Of a stretch of 57,695 bases of DNA, positions 8,339 through 16,759 are shown one piece after another; the stretch's first letter is position 1; the number at the start of each line of letters is the position of its first letter. A model generated the notes under the pieces. That model was not told where the DNA came from. It was given only the letters and a program-made list of their open reading frames with translations, and searched no databases. Source of the stretch: Glycomyces sp. L485 (GTDB lineage Bacteria > Actinomycetota > Actinomycetes > Mycobacteriales > Micromonosporaceae); the NCBI RefSeq assembly GCF_022548875.1, contig NZ_JAKZEW010000028.1, forward strand, positions 1 to 57,695, written 5' to 3'. Both the position numbers and the translations under genes were made by a program.

Positions 8339-9868
8339 CTATTCGAGGCTGACCGCGAGTGCGAGGTCCATGCGGTCCAACGGGTTTCGCAGGTCGCGCC
8401 CGGTGAGCTGCTCGACGCGCCGCATGCGGTAGCGGACGGTGTTGACGTGCAGGTGCAGCGTCGTGGCGCACTGGCGCCACGAGCCGTCGCATTCGAGGAA
8501 CCGCCGCAGGGTCGGCAGCAGGTCGGATCGGTGGCGGGCGTCGTACTCGATGAGCGGGTCGAGCACCCGGGTGCGGAAAGCACGGCTGACGTCGGCGGGG
8601 ACGGCCGCGAGCAGCATCCGGTGCGAGACGAGGTGGTCGGGTTCGGCGACGTCGATGCCGCCGGGCCGCGGCTGTGCGAGGGCGGCGGTGTGGCGGGCCT
8701 GTTCGAGGGCGCCGCGCAGGCTTTGGGCGCCCCGGACGGGGTCGGCGAGGCCGACGCTGATCGAGCCGCCGGCGCCGCCGCCGACGAGGACGTCGGCGCA
8801 GCGGCGGGCCCACTGCAGGAGCCGGCCGCGCTCGCCGGGCCCGGCGGCGTCGCCGGCGAGGACGGCGACGGTCTCCGACCCGTGCGTGGCCCAGGCGGCG
8901 ACGGGCCCGGCGTACGGGTCGTCCTCGGCCCAGGGCCCGGCCAGCGTCTCGGCGATGAAGACTTCGCGGAGCTCCTCGGGTTCGCCGGCGGCGACGATGA
9001 CGGCCAGGTGCTCGCCGGTCGGGAGGCCGGCGCGGCGCAGGAAGCCGTCGTCGACGGCGCCCTCGCGCGTGGCGGCGATGAGCTCGGTATGACCGGTGGG
9101 ACGCACGGCCGGGTCGTCGAGCTCCAGCATGAGCAGCGCCGACAGCTGCTCGGCGACGAGGCGCCGTTCGGGAGGCCACCGCGTGTGGTCGTCGTCGATC
9201 ACCAGAAACCGTCCTGTCTGGATGGTCGATCCGATGCCGAAGACGGAGTAGCGGCGGTGCCGGTCGAGGGTGACTCGCTGGGGAAGGCCGCCGGCGGCGT
9301 GGGCGCGGGAGACGACGGCGGCCCGGTCGGGTTCGCTCAAGGTCAGGCCGCCGCGGATGGGGCGTCCTGTGGGGGACAGGACCAGGCACTCCATGCCGAG
9401 TTCGACCCGCAGGAGCTCGAGGATCTGGCCGATGCCGTCGGCGGCGATGAGCTGCCGGTGCCGGTCGAGCAGCGAGGCGAGGTCGCCCGAGCGGCCGACC
9501 GACAGGCGCTGGACGATCCGCTCGGTGATCTCGGCGAAGGCCACGTCGGCGTCGACGGCGAACAGCGGCAGGTCGTGGGCCTCGCAGGCGGCGACCAGGT
9601 CGGCGGGGACGGTGTGGAAGTCCGGGTGGTCGCCCGCGCCGAGGGCGGTGACTCCGGCGGCGATCAGATTGCGCACGTACGCGTCCGAGTCGTACTCGGC
9701 GCGGCGCCACATCAGGCCGGTGAGGACGAGTTCGCCGCCCGAGAGGTAGCGGCGGGGGTCGTGCAGGTCGGTCGGGACGACCCAGCGGATCCGGCGTTCG
9801 AGGTGGTGCCCGCCGGACAGCAGTGTCAGGCCCAGCTCGGGCATCTGCAGTAGGGAGCGAAGTCGCAT
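8339..9868 (-). CDS. PucR family transcriptional regulator
   Basis: This 509-residue regulator has the classical layout: an N-terminal PucR domain (MRLRSLLQMPELGLTLLSGG, with GGELVLTGLMWR), a middle GGDEF-like/CdaR segment, and a C-terminal HTH_30 domain (FLECDGSWRQCATTLHLHVN, then TVRYRMRRVEQLTG). Such proteins control purine catabolism in response to allantoin-pathway intermediates. It is transcribed away from the urate/xanthine/allantoin operon across a 238-bp gap, the usual place for its operators. ATG at 9868 was chosen because the PucR domain begins there and upstream codons lack family character. Whether it activates or represses is not visible. Confidence 0.88.
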   Translation of the reverse strand: MRLRSLLQMPELGLTLLSGGHHLERRIRWVVPTDLHDPRRYLSGGELVLTGLMWRRAEYDSDAYVRNLIAAGVTALGAGDHPDFHTVPADLVAACEAHDLPLFAVDADVAFAEITERIVQRLSVGRSGDLASLLDRHRQLIAADGIGQILELLRVELGMECLVLSPTGRPIRGGLTLSEPDRAAVVSRAHAAGGLPQRVTLDRHRRYSVFGIGSTIQTGRFLVIDDDHTRWPPERRLVAEQLSALLMLELDDPAVRPTGHTELIAATREGAVDDGFLRRAGLPTGEHLAVIVAAGEPEELREVFIAETLAGPWAEDDPYAGPVAAWATHGSETVAVLAGDAAGPGERGRLLQWARRCADVLVGGGAGGSISVGLADPVRGAQSLRGALEQARHTAALAQPRPGGIDVAEPDHLVSHRMLLAAVPADVSRAFRTRVLDPLIEYDARHRSDLLPTLRRFLECDGSWRQCATTLHLHVNTVRYRMRRVEQLTGRDLRNPLDRMDLALAVSLE

Positions 9869-10106
9869 GGTGACCCCCAGGGTTCCGGCCGCGCGCTCGG
9901 TGACGGCTCGTGGGCGATGCCGTTCACGGTCCGGCGCCGCCTGCTGTGAGGGCCACGATAGCGCCGATCCGGAGCGCCGCCTGGACGATCCTCCAGCATT
10001 TAACGAAGGCGAAATCAAGGTTTCATAGCGGTGGACAGTGGCCCCTGCCTTGGGATTCGGCTTCACTGGGTCGACACAGCGAAGACCGTCGAAGCAGGAG
10101 GCGCCG
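9869..10106. promoter_or_regulatory. Divergent control region, pucR / purine-catabolism operon
   Basis: This 238-bp gap separates the PucR regulator gene from uraD and must hold both promoters. A clearly AT-richer patch (about 9998-10028: catttaacgaaggcg, aaatcaaggtttcatagc) is the likely core of the operon promoter. CAGGAG (10095-10100) is the uraD ribosome site. No clear palindromic PucR operator stands out to the eye. Confidence 0.5.
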
Positions 10107-10592
10107 ATGTGGACTCTCGGAGAGTTCAACACCTTGGACGCGGGCATGGTCGCGGGCGGCCTGACGGCGTGCTGCGCCTCGACGCCGTGGGTCGAGAAGG
10201 TCACCGCCGGACGGCCCTACGGCTCGGTCGCGTCCCTGCTGTCGGCCGCGTCGGCGGCGTTCGACGAGCTCGACGAATCCGAACTGGCCGTGGCGCACGC
10301 CGCGCACCCGCGCATCGGCGAACCCGCCTCGAACGCCTGGTCCAGGCGCGAGCAGTCGCGGGCCATGACCGGGGACGACGCGGTTCGCGCGGCCCTGCGC
10401 GCGGCCAATGAGGCCTACGAGCACAAGTTCGGCAGGGTCTTCCTGATCCGCGCGACCGGCCGGACCGCCGAGGAGATCCTCGCCGAGGCCAGGCGCCGCC
10501 TGGACAACGACTACGAGGCCGAGTCGATCGAGGCGGCCGCGCAGCTCCGCGCGATCGTCATGTTGCGACTGGGCAGGGCGGTGCGGGCATGA
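10107..10592 (+). CDS. uraD: 2-oxo-4-hydroxy-4-carboxy-5-ureidoimidazoline (OHCU) decarboxylase
   Basis: This 161-residue enzyme performs the last step of urate breakdown to S-allantoin, decarboxylating OHCU. The fold signature is clear: LGEFNTLDAG at the start, HAAHPRIGEP (catalytic His region; the His-Pro-x-Ile-Gly-Glu motif is diagnostic) and NEAYEHKFGRVFLIRATGR. ATG at 10107 lies 7 bp after CAGGAG. It is the first gene of an 11-gene operon and overlaps uraH by 4 bp (ATGA). Confidence 0.93.
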   Translation: MWTLGEFNTLDAGMVAGGLTACCASTPWVEKVTAGRPYGSVASLLSAASAAFDELDESELAVAHAAHPRIGEPASNAWSRREQSRAMTGDDAVRAALRAANEAYEHKFGRVFLIRATGRTAEEILAEARRRLDNDYEAESIEAAAQLRAIVMLRLGRAVRA

Positions 10593-10915
10593 CCGGGCTT
10601 TCCTCCCATGTCCTCGACGCGGCCGCCGGCCGCCCCGCCGAAGGCCTGCGCCTCACCCTCTTCCGGCGCGAGGGCGACGGCGCGTTCGCCGTAGTCCGCA
10701 GTGGCCGAACCGACGCGGGCGGGCGCGTGGCCGGCTGGCAGACCCTCCCCGGCGCGCACCGGCTCGTGTTCGACACCGGCGCCTGGTTCGAGGCCCGCGG
10801 CGTCGAGGCCTTCTACCCGGAGGTCGCCGTCGCGTTCACCGTCGGCCACGACGGGCACTACCACGTGCCGCTGCTGCTCAGCCCGTTCGCCTACTCCACC
10901 TATCGAGGAAGCTGA
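10589..10915 (+). CDS. uraH: 5-hydroxyisourate hydrolase (transthyretin-like)
   Basis: This 108-residue protein hydrolyses 5-hydroxyisourate, the urate oxidase product, to OHCU. It has the expected short length, the N-terminal LSSHVLDAAAGRPAEGL motif with the catalytic His, and a C-terminal HYHVPLLLSPFAYSTYRGS ending, the family's YRGS tail. It overlaps uraD (ATGA) and urate oxidase (TGATG) on either side, so all three urate-to-allantoin enzymes are translationally coupled. Confidence 0.95.
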   Translation: MTGLSSHVLDAAAGRPAEGLRLTLFRREGDGAFAVVRSGRTDAGGRVAGWQTLPGAHRLVFDTGAWFEARGVEAFYPEVAVAFTVGHDGHYHVPLLLSPFAYSTYRGS

Positions 10916-11769
10916 TGGACCATCTCCCTAGCCCCGCCTTCCGGCTGGGCGCCAACAACTACGGCAAGGCGGGCGTGCGCCTGGTCCGCGTCGAGCGCGA
11001 CGGCGCCGAACACGTGATCCGCGACCTGACCGTCCACACCGAACTATCCGGCGACCTCGCGGCGACGCACCTGACCGGCGACAACGCGGGCGTGCTCCCC
11101 ACCGACACGCAGAAGAACACGGTCTACGCACTCGCCCGCGACCGCATCGGCCCGATCGAGTCCTTCGCCGAACGGCTGGCCCGCCACTTCGTCGACCGGA
11201 CCGGGTCGATCGACACCGCCCGCATCGCGATCGAGGAGCGGACCTGGTCCCGGTTCGGCCCGCACTCGTTCTCGCGCGGCGAGGGCGGCGAGGCGCGGAC
11301 CGCCGAAGCCGTCTACGGCGGCGAGCACACCCGGATCACCGCCGGGATCCGCGACCTGCTGCTGCTCAACACCACCGACTCGGAGTTCCAGGGCTTCGCG
11401 GTGGACGAGCACACCACCCTCCAGCCGACCGAGGACCGCATCCTCGCCACCGCGGTCGACGCGAGCTGGCGGTATTCGCACGCCGAGGGCGTCGACTTCG
11501 ACAAGGCGTTCGCAGCCGCCGCCGACGCCCTCCTGGGGGCGTTCCGGGACACGTACTCGCGCTCGCTCCAGCAGACCCTGTACGCGATCGGCGAGCGCGT
11601 CCTCTCGGCGGTCCCGGAAGCGGCCGAGGTGCGCCTGTCGCTGCCGAACAAGCACCACTACCTGTTCGACCTCGAGCCCTTCGGGCTCGACAACCCCGGC
11701 GTGGTCTTCCAGGCGGGCGACCGCCCCTACGGCCTCATCGAGGGCACGATAGCGAGGGCCGACGAATGA
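10915..11769 (+). CDS. Urate oxidase (uricase)
   Basis: This 284-residue cofactor-free oxidase converts urate and O2 to 5-hydroxyisourate and H2O2. Family features include NNYGKAGVRLVRVERDG at the N-terminus, the active-site Thr context DNAGVLPTDTQKNTVYALA, the substrate-loop region NTTDSEFQGFAVDEHTTL, and the end motif LPNKHHYLFDL. The length is slightly below the usual 295-300. Start and stop overlap uraH (TGATG) and the FAD subunit gene (ATGA). Confidence 0.95.
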   Translation: MDHLPSPAFRLGANNYGKAGVRLVRVERDGAEHVIRDLTVHTELSGDLAATHLTGDNAGVLPTDTQKNTVYALARDRIGPIESFAERLARHFVDRTGSIDTARIAIEERTWSRFGPHSFSRGEGGEARTAEAVYGGEHTRITAGIRDLLLLNTTDSEFQGFAVDEHTTLQPTEDRILATAVDASWRYSHAEGVDFDKAFAAAADALLGAFRDTYSRSLQQTLYAIGERVLSAVPEAAEVRLSLPNKHHYLFDLEPFGLDNPGVVFQAGDRPYGLIEGTIARADE

Positions 11770-12668
11770 ACACGCAGCTCAAGGACCCGAACGATGTTTC
11801 TGTCGGTCGAACGAAAGAAATGTTCCACAGGCCCACCGACATCGAGGAGGCGGTCTCGTGCCTCGCCGCGCACCCCGGGGCCGTCCCGATCGCCGGCGGC
11901 ACCGACGTGATGGTCGGAGTCAACTACAGGCGCCTGCGCCCGGCGGCGATGATCGACCTGACCGGCGTCGTCGAACTGCGCGAATGGTCCGACGAGGGCG
12001 ACGCGATCCGCATCGGCGCCGGCGTCCCGTACGCGCGGATCATCGACGATCTCGGCGGCGTGTTGCCGGGGCTGGCCGCGGCGTCGCGGACGGTCGGCTC
12101 GCCGCAGATCCGCAACCGAGGCACCCTCGGCGGCAACCTCGCGACCGCCTCGCCGGCCGGCGACGCCCACCCGCCCCTGCTCGCGGCGGGGGCGAAGGTC
12201 GAGATCGCCTCGACCGCGGGCCGGCGCACCGTCCCCGCAGCCGACTTCTACACCGGCCCCAAGAGAAGCGTCCTGGCGGAGAGCGAACTCATCGCGGCGG
12301 TCATCGTCCCCAAAGCCGCCGGGCCGCAGCAGTTCCTGAAGGTCGGCAACCGGGGCGCCATGGTCATCTCGGTCTGCTCGTTCGCGCTGAGCCTCGACGT
12401 CGAGGGCCGCGCTGTCGGCGCCGGCATCGGCTCGGCCGGTCCGACACCGCTGCGCGCCACCGAAGCCGAGTCCATCGAGCTGCCGTGGGACAAGTCCGGA
12501 CCGCTCGGTGACGAGACGGTCGAGCGATTCGGGGCGCTCGTCGCGGAGGCGGCGCGGCCGATCGACGACGTACGCGGGACGGCCGCGTACCGGCGCCACG
12601 CGCTGGCGGTGTGCGCACGGCGCGCGCTGCTGCGAGCCTGGAAGGAGCTGCTGTGCGACTGGAACTGA
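11766..12668 (+). CDS. Xanthine dehydrogenase FAD-binding subunit
   Basis: This 300-residue protein is the middle (FAD) subunit of a three-subunit XdhABC/CoxM-type molybdenum hydroxylase. Diagnostic motifs are PIAGGTDVMVGVNYR (FAD diphosphate-binding loop), IRNRGTLGGNLATASPAGD (second FAD motif), and a C-terminal CO_deh_flav_C region (GIGSAGPTPLRA to YRRHALAVC). Electrons from the 2Fe-2S subunit pass here to NAD+ or another acceptor. The start overlaps the uricase stop by 4 bp and the gene overlaps the 2Fe-2S gene by 16 bp. Confidence 0.93.
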   Translation: MNTQLKDPNDVSVGRTKEMFHRPTDIEEAVSCLAAHPGAVPIAGGTDVMVGVNYRRLRPAAMIDLTGVVELREWSDEGDAIRIGAGVPYARIIDDLGGVLPGLAAASRTVGSPQIRNRGTLGGNLATASPAGDAHPPLLAAGAKVEIASTAGRRTVPAADFYTGPKRSVLAESELIAAVIVPKAAGPQQFLKVGNRGAMVISVCSFALSLDVEGRAVGAGIGSAGPTPLRATEAESIELPWDKSGPLGDETVERFGALVAEAARPIDDVRGTAAYRRHALAVCARRALLRAWKELLCDWN

Positions 12669-13228
12669 CACTGCTTGTGGACGGCGAGGCGGTGACCGCC
12701 GTCCTCGACCGGCCCGGCGAGAGCCTGCTGCGGACGCTGCGCGAGCGGCTCGGCCGCACCGGCGCGAAGAACGCCTGCGAGCAGGGCGAGTGCGGCTCGT
12801 GCACAGTGCTGCTCGACGGTGAGGCGGTGGTCTCGTGCCTGGTGGCGACCGCGCAATGCGAAGGCCGCGAGGTGCGGACCGTGGCTGGCGCGGTTCCCGG
12901 CGAGGTGCGCGAGGCATTCGCGGCCTGCGGCGCGGTGCAGTGCGGCTTCTGCACGCCTGGCCTGCTGGTGAGCGTGGCCGACCTGCTCGGACGCAACCCG
13001 GACCCGGCCGACGCCGAGATCCGCGAGGCACTGGCGGGGAACCTGTGCCGGTGTACCGGCTACGAGAAGATCATCGAGGCGGTCCACCGAGCCGCGACAG
13101 CTCGCACCGCTGAGAACACGCACACCGGCGCCCCGGGTACCCGCCCACTCCCACCTTCTCCATCACCTGAGAAGGATCCCACCCTCCCGCACGGGTGTGA
13201 CAGTGTGATGACGGAGGGTCGGACATGA
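12653..13228 (+). CDS. Xanthine dehydrogenase 2Fe-2S subunit, with extended C-terminus
   Basis: This 191-residue electron-transfer subunit carries two [2Fe-2S] clusters. The plant-ferredoxin-type cluster is in NACEQGECGSCTVLLDGEAV plus the downstream SCL Cys; the second is C-GFC ... CRC (VQCGFCTPGLL and GNLCRCTGY). The start is GTG at 12653, 6 bp after AAGGAG and overlapping the FAD subunit gene; an upstream frame extension is unsupported. The family normally ends soon after GYEKIIEAV; here about 38 further residues, rich in Pro/Ser/Thr, coincide with a repeat-like segment (13131-13215), as if an inserted element had extended the frame. The stop overlaps the next start (ATGA). Confidence 0.92.
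   Translation: MRLELTLLVDGEAVTAVLDRPGESLLRTLRERLGRTGAKNACEQGECGSCTVLLDGEAVVSCLVATAQCEGREVRTVAGAVPGEVREAFAACGAVQCGFCTPGLLVSVADLLGRNPDPADAEIREALAGNLCRCTGYEKIIEAVHRAATARTAENTHTGAPGTRPLPPSPSPEKDPTLPHGCDSVMTEGRT
13131..13215. repeat. REP-like palindromic element inside the 2Fe-2S gene 3' end
   Basis: The last ~85 bp of the 2Fe-2S gene differ in composition from its body. They contain a perfect inverted repeat CCTTCTC (13154-13160) / GAGAAGG (13169-13175) with an 8-nt loop, flanked by similar CCCAC-CTTC / GGATCCCACCCTC blocks and a TGTGACAGTGTGATGA end. On the minus strand all this reads like the intergenic palindromic elements that spread through bacterial genomes. I know of no name for this one, and no second copy was noticed in the window. 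Confidence 0.4.
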
Positions 13229-14586
13229 ATGCCTTCGTGATCGAGAACACTGCCATCGCCGCCGTCGATGGCGGCGGCACCGAGCACGCGACCGGGTTCC
13301 TGGCCGTCGAAGACGGGCGCATCAGCGGAATCGGGGCCGGCCCGGCCCCCGAGATCCCCGGCGCACGGCGCGTCGACGGATCCGGATGCCTCGCCACGCC
13401 CGGGCTCGTCAACACCCACCACCACCTCTACCAATGGGCCACACGCGGCTACGCCACCGACCACACGCTCTTCCAATGGCTCGTCGACCTCTATCCCGTG
13501 TGGGCGAACCTCCGCCCCGAGCACGTCACCGCCGCCAACCGCGCCGGGCTCGCCTGGCTCGCCCTCTCCGGCTGCACCACCGCCGCCGACCACCACTACG
13601 TCTACCCCACCGGCCTCGCAAACGACCTCGTCGACGTCCAGATCGAGGCCGCCGCCGCCGTCGGACTGCGCCTCCACCTCGCCCGAGGCTCCATGGACCG
13701 CGGCGTCTCCGAAGGCGGGCTACCGCCCGACCGCATCGTCGAGGACATCGACGCTGCCCTCGCCGCCACCGTCGAGGCCATCGATCGCCACCACGACCCG
13801 TCGCCGGAGTCCATGCTGCGCATCGCAGTCGCGCCCTGCTCACCGTTCTCGGTCTCCACCGACCTGCTCCGCGAATCAGCCGAACTCGCCCGCGACAAGG
13901 GCGTCCGCCTCCACACCCACCTGTGCGAGACGATCGACGAAGCCGAGTTCTGCCGCGCCACCCACGGCTGCGACCCCGTCGAATACATGGCCGCGGTCGG
14001 CTGGCTCGACGACGACGTCTGGCTCGCCCACGCCGTCCACCTCGACGCCGACGCGCGCAAACGCCTGGGCTCCACCGGCACCGGCGTCGCCCACTGCCCC
14101 TCCTCCAACGCCCGCCTCGGTACCGGCCCGGCCGATGTGCCCGCCATGCTCGCCGCCGGCATCGACGTCGGTCTCGGCGTCGACGGCGCCGCCAGCCAAG
14201 AGGCCGGACATCTCGGCGAGGAACTGCGCCAGGCCCTCTACACCGCCCGCCAGCTCGGCGGCCCCTCCGCCATGACCGCCAGGGGCGCGCTCGAACTCGG
14301 CACCATCGGCGGCGCCCGCGTCCTCGGCCGAGAATCCGAAATCGGCTCGCTAGAAATCGGAAAACAAGCCGACATCGCGCTGTGGGATCTTGGCGGTCTC
14401 GGGCACGCCGGCATCGACGACCCCGTCGCCGCCCTGGTCCTCGGACCGCCCGCCCCGCTGCGGCTCCTCACCGTCGCGGGGAAGACCGTCGTCGAGGACG
14501 GAGCCCTCGCCACCGCCGACACCGACGCACTCGCCGCCGACCTCAAGGCCGCCTGTGCACGACTGAAGGAGGCCGCCGATGCCTGA
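13225..14586 (+). CDS. Guanine / 8-oxoguanine deaminase-type amidohydrolase
   Basis: This 453-residue metal-dependent hydrolase belongs to the amidohydrolase superfamily. The metal site is visible: GLVNTHHHLYQWATRG (HxH), RLHTHLCET (His), WLAHAVHLDADA (His) and GLGVDGAASQE (catalytic Asp). The HHHLYQ/TR pattern resembles 8-oxoguanine and guanine deaminases, which give urate or xanthine. Both products feed the operon: xanthine into the dehydrogenase, urate into uricase. It sits between the 2Fe-2S and Mo subunit genes, overlapping both (4 bp and 8 bp). A TRZ/ATZ-type deaminase on another azine cannot be excluded. Confidence 0.85.
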   Translation: MNAFVIENTAIAAVDGGGTEHATGFLAVEDGRISGIGAGPAPEIPGARRVDGSGCLATPGLVNTHHHLYQWATRGYATDHTLFQWLVDLYPVWANLRPEHVTAANRAGLAWLALSGCTTAADHHYVYPTGLANDLVDVQIEAAAAVGLRLHLARGSMDRGVSEGGLPPDRIVEDIDAALAATVEAIDRHHDPSPESMLRIAVAPCSPFSVSTDLLRESAELARDKGVRLHTHLCETIDEAEFCRATHGCDPVEYMAAVGWLDDDVWLAHAVHLDADARKRLGSTGTGVAHCPSSNARLGTGPADVPAMLAAGIDVGLGVDGAASQEAGHLGEELRQALYTARQLGGPSAMTARGALELGTIGGARVLGRESEIGSLEIGKQADIALWDLGGLGHAGIDDPVAALVLGPPAPLRLLTVAGKTVVEDGALATADTDALAADLKAACARLKEAADA

Positions 14587-16759
14587 GCCGCACAAGCCTC
14601 CGACCCCGCCGCAAAGGGCAGCCGGCGGGGTCGGGACCAGCCCCGTCAGGCCTGACGCGACCGCCAAGGTCAACGGCGCCTTCGAATACGCCTCAGACCT
14701 GCGCGCCGACCGGATGCTCTGGGGCCACACCGTCCGCAGCCCCCACCCGCGCGCGCGCATCCTCGGCGTCGACACAGCGGCCGCCGAGGCGATCCCCGGC
14801 GTCGCCGCCGTCCTCACCCACGCCGACGTCCCCGCCGCCAAACACTACGGCCTCATCGAGTCCGACCAGCCCGTACTCGCCGCCGACGGCACGCACTACC
14901 AAGGCGAACCGGTCGCGCTCGTCGCCGCCGAAGACCTCGAGACCGCCCGCCTCGCAGCCGAATCCGTCAAGGTCGACTACGAAGTGCTCGAACCGCGATG
15001 CGACCCGCGACGAGCGGTCGAACTCGGCGAGGTCTTCCGGCACCAGCCCGTCCGCATCGGCGACCCCGACCTGACCGAGCCCGCAGTCGTCGTCACCCGC
15101 GAATACGTCGTCGGCATGCAGGACCAGGCACCGCTCGGACCCGAATCCGGCCTCGCCGTCCCGTCCCCGGACGGCGGCGTCGAACTGCGCGTCGCCACCC
15201 AGTGGCTCCACTCCGACCTCGACCAGATCGCGCCCTGCCTCGGCCTGGAGCCGGACATGGTGCGCATCACCATGGCCGGGATCGGAGGCGCCTTCGGCGC
15301 CCGCGAAGACCTCTCCGTCCAGATCCACATGGCGATGCTCGCCCTCAAAACCGGCCGCCCCGTGAAGATGATGTACGACCGCGCCGAGTCCTTCCTCGGC
15401 CACGTGCACCGCCACCCGGCCCGCATGCGCTACGAGCACGGCGCCGACGCCGAAGGGCGCCTGCTGTACGTCAAGGCCGAGATCGTCCTCGACGGCGGCG
15501 CCTACGCCTCCACCACCGACGCGGTCGTCGCCAACGCCGCTTCGCTCGCGGTGGGGCCCTACGAGGTCGAGCACGTCGCCGTCGACGTTTGGGGCGCGAT
15601 CACCGACAACCCGCCGTGCGGGGCGATGCGCGGCTTCGGCGGCGTCCAGACCTGCTTCGCCTACGAGTCCCAGATGGACGCGCTCGCGGACGAGCTCGGG
15701 ATCTCGCCGGTCGAGATCAGGCGCCGCAACGCCGTCTCCCAAGGATCCAAGCTCATCACCGGGCAGCTCATCGACGCCCCGGCCCCGCTGGCGGACATGC
15801 TCGGCCGCTTCACGGCCATGCCCGTTCCGGCGATCGCGGCCGAACGCGACGCCGCCGACCTGCCCGGCGGCTTCGGCAACACCACCCGAGGCGAGGGGGT
15901 GGTGCGCGGCGTCGGCTACGGCGTGGGACTCAAGAACATCTGCTACTCCGAAGGCTTCGACGACTACTCGACCGCGCGCGTCAGGCTCGAACTCGTCGAC
16001 GGCGAACCGGTGGCGTTCGTCCACACCGCCGCCGCCGAGGTCGGGCAGGGACACCAGACGCTCCAGGCCCAGATCGCGCGCACCGAACTCGGCGTCGAAC
16101 GGGTCGAACTGCTCCCTGCCGACACGAGCGTCGGATCGGCGGGCTCGTCCTCGGCCTCGCGTCAGTCGTACATGACCGGCGGAGCGGTCAAGGCCGCCTG
16201 CGAGGCGGTGCGGGAGCTGTGGACCGAGCGCGACCTGGCAGACGGCCCGATCGAGGCCGTCCGCGAGTTCCGCCACCGCGAGACCAAGCCGATGGACCCC
16301 GTGACGGGGCAAGGCGACTCGCACGTCCAGATGGCGCTGTGCGTCCACCGCGCCACAGTAGACGTCGATGTCGAGCTGGGGCTCGTGAAGGTCGTGGAGC
16401 TGACCGCCGTCCAGGACGTCGGCACGATCCTCAACCCCGTCGCGCTCGAAGGCCAGATCCACGGCGGCAGCGCGCAGGGGCTCGGCCTGGCGGTCATGGA
16501 GGAGCTCGTCATGGACGAGGGCAGGGTCCGCAACGCCTCCTTCACCGACTACCTCATTCCGACGATCCTCGACATGCCGCCGATGCGGCTCGACATCCTC
16601 GAGAACGCCGACCCAGCCGCACCGTACGGGCTGCGCGGCGCGGGGGAGCCGCCGACACTCTCGGCCACGCCCGCGATCGTGGCGGCCATCCGCGATGCGA
16701 CCGGGCTGCCGCTGACGCGGGTGCCGGTGCGGCCCGAGCACCTGGTAGGGACACCATGA
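14579..16759 (+). CDS. Xanthine dehydrogenase molybdenum-binding subunit
   Basis: This 726-residue catalytic subunit hydroxylates hypoxanthine and xanthine at the Mo-molybdopterin centre. Motifs: PDATAKVNGAFEYASDL (N-terminal Ald_Xan domain), GIGGAFGAREDLSVQIH and CGAMRGFGGVQTCFAYE (cofactor contacts), AAEVGQGHQTLQAQIA, HGGSAQGLGLAVMEEL and the catalytic glutamate context LRGAGEPPTLSATPAI near the C-terminus. ATG at 14579 follows AAGGAGG and overlaps the deaminase gene by 8 bp. The stop overlaps xdhC (ATGA). Single-gene length is usual for three-subunit XDHs. Confidence 0.95.
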   Translation: MPEPHKPPTPPQRAAGGVGTSPVRPDATAKVNGAFEYASDLRADRMLWGHTVRSPHPRARILGVDTAAAEAIPGVAAVLTHADVPAAKHYGLIESDQPVLAADGTHYQGEPVALVAAEDLETARLAAESVKVDYEVLEPRCDPRRAVELGEVFRHQPVRIGDPDLTEPAVVVTREYVVGMQDQAPLGPESGLAVPSPDGGVELRVATQWLHSDLDQIAPCLGLEPDMVRITMAGIGGAFGAREDLSVQIHMAMLALKTGRPVKMMYDRAESFLGHVHRHPARMRYEHGADAEGRLLYVKAEIVLDGGAYASTTDAVVANAASLAVGPYEVEHVAVDVWGAITDNPPCGAMRGFGGVQTCFAYESQMDALADELGISPVEIRRRNAVSQGSKLITGQLIDAPAPLADMLGRFTAMPVPAIAAERDAADLPGGFGNTTRGEGVVRGVGYGVGLKNICYSEGFDDYSTARVRLELVDGEPVAFVHTAAAEVGQGHQTLQAQIARTELGVERVELLPADTSVGSAGSSSASRQSYMTGGAVKAACEAVRELWTERDLADGPIEAVREFRHRETKPMDPVTGQGDSHVQMALCVHRATVDVDVELGLVKVVELTAVQDVGTILNPVALEGQIHGGSAQGLGLAVMEELVMDEGRVRNASFTDYLIPTILDMPPMRLDILENADPAAPYGLRGAGEPPTLSATPAIVAAIRDATGLPLTRVPVRPEHLVGTP

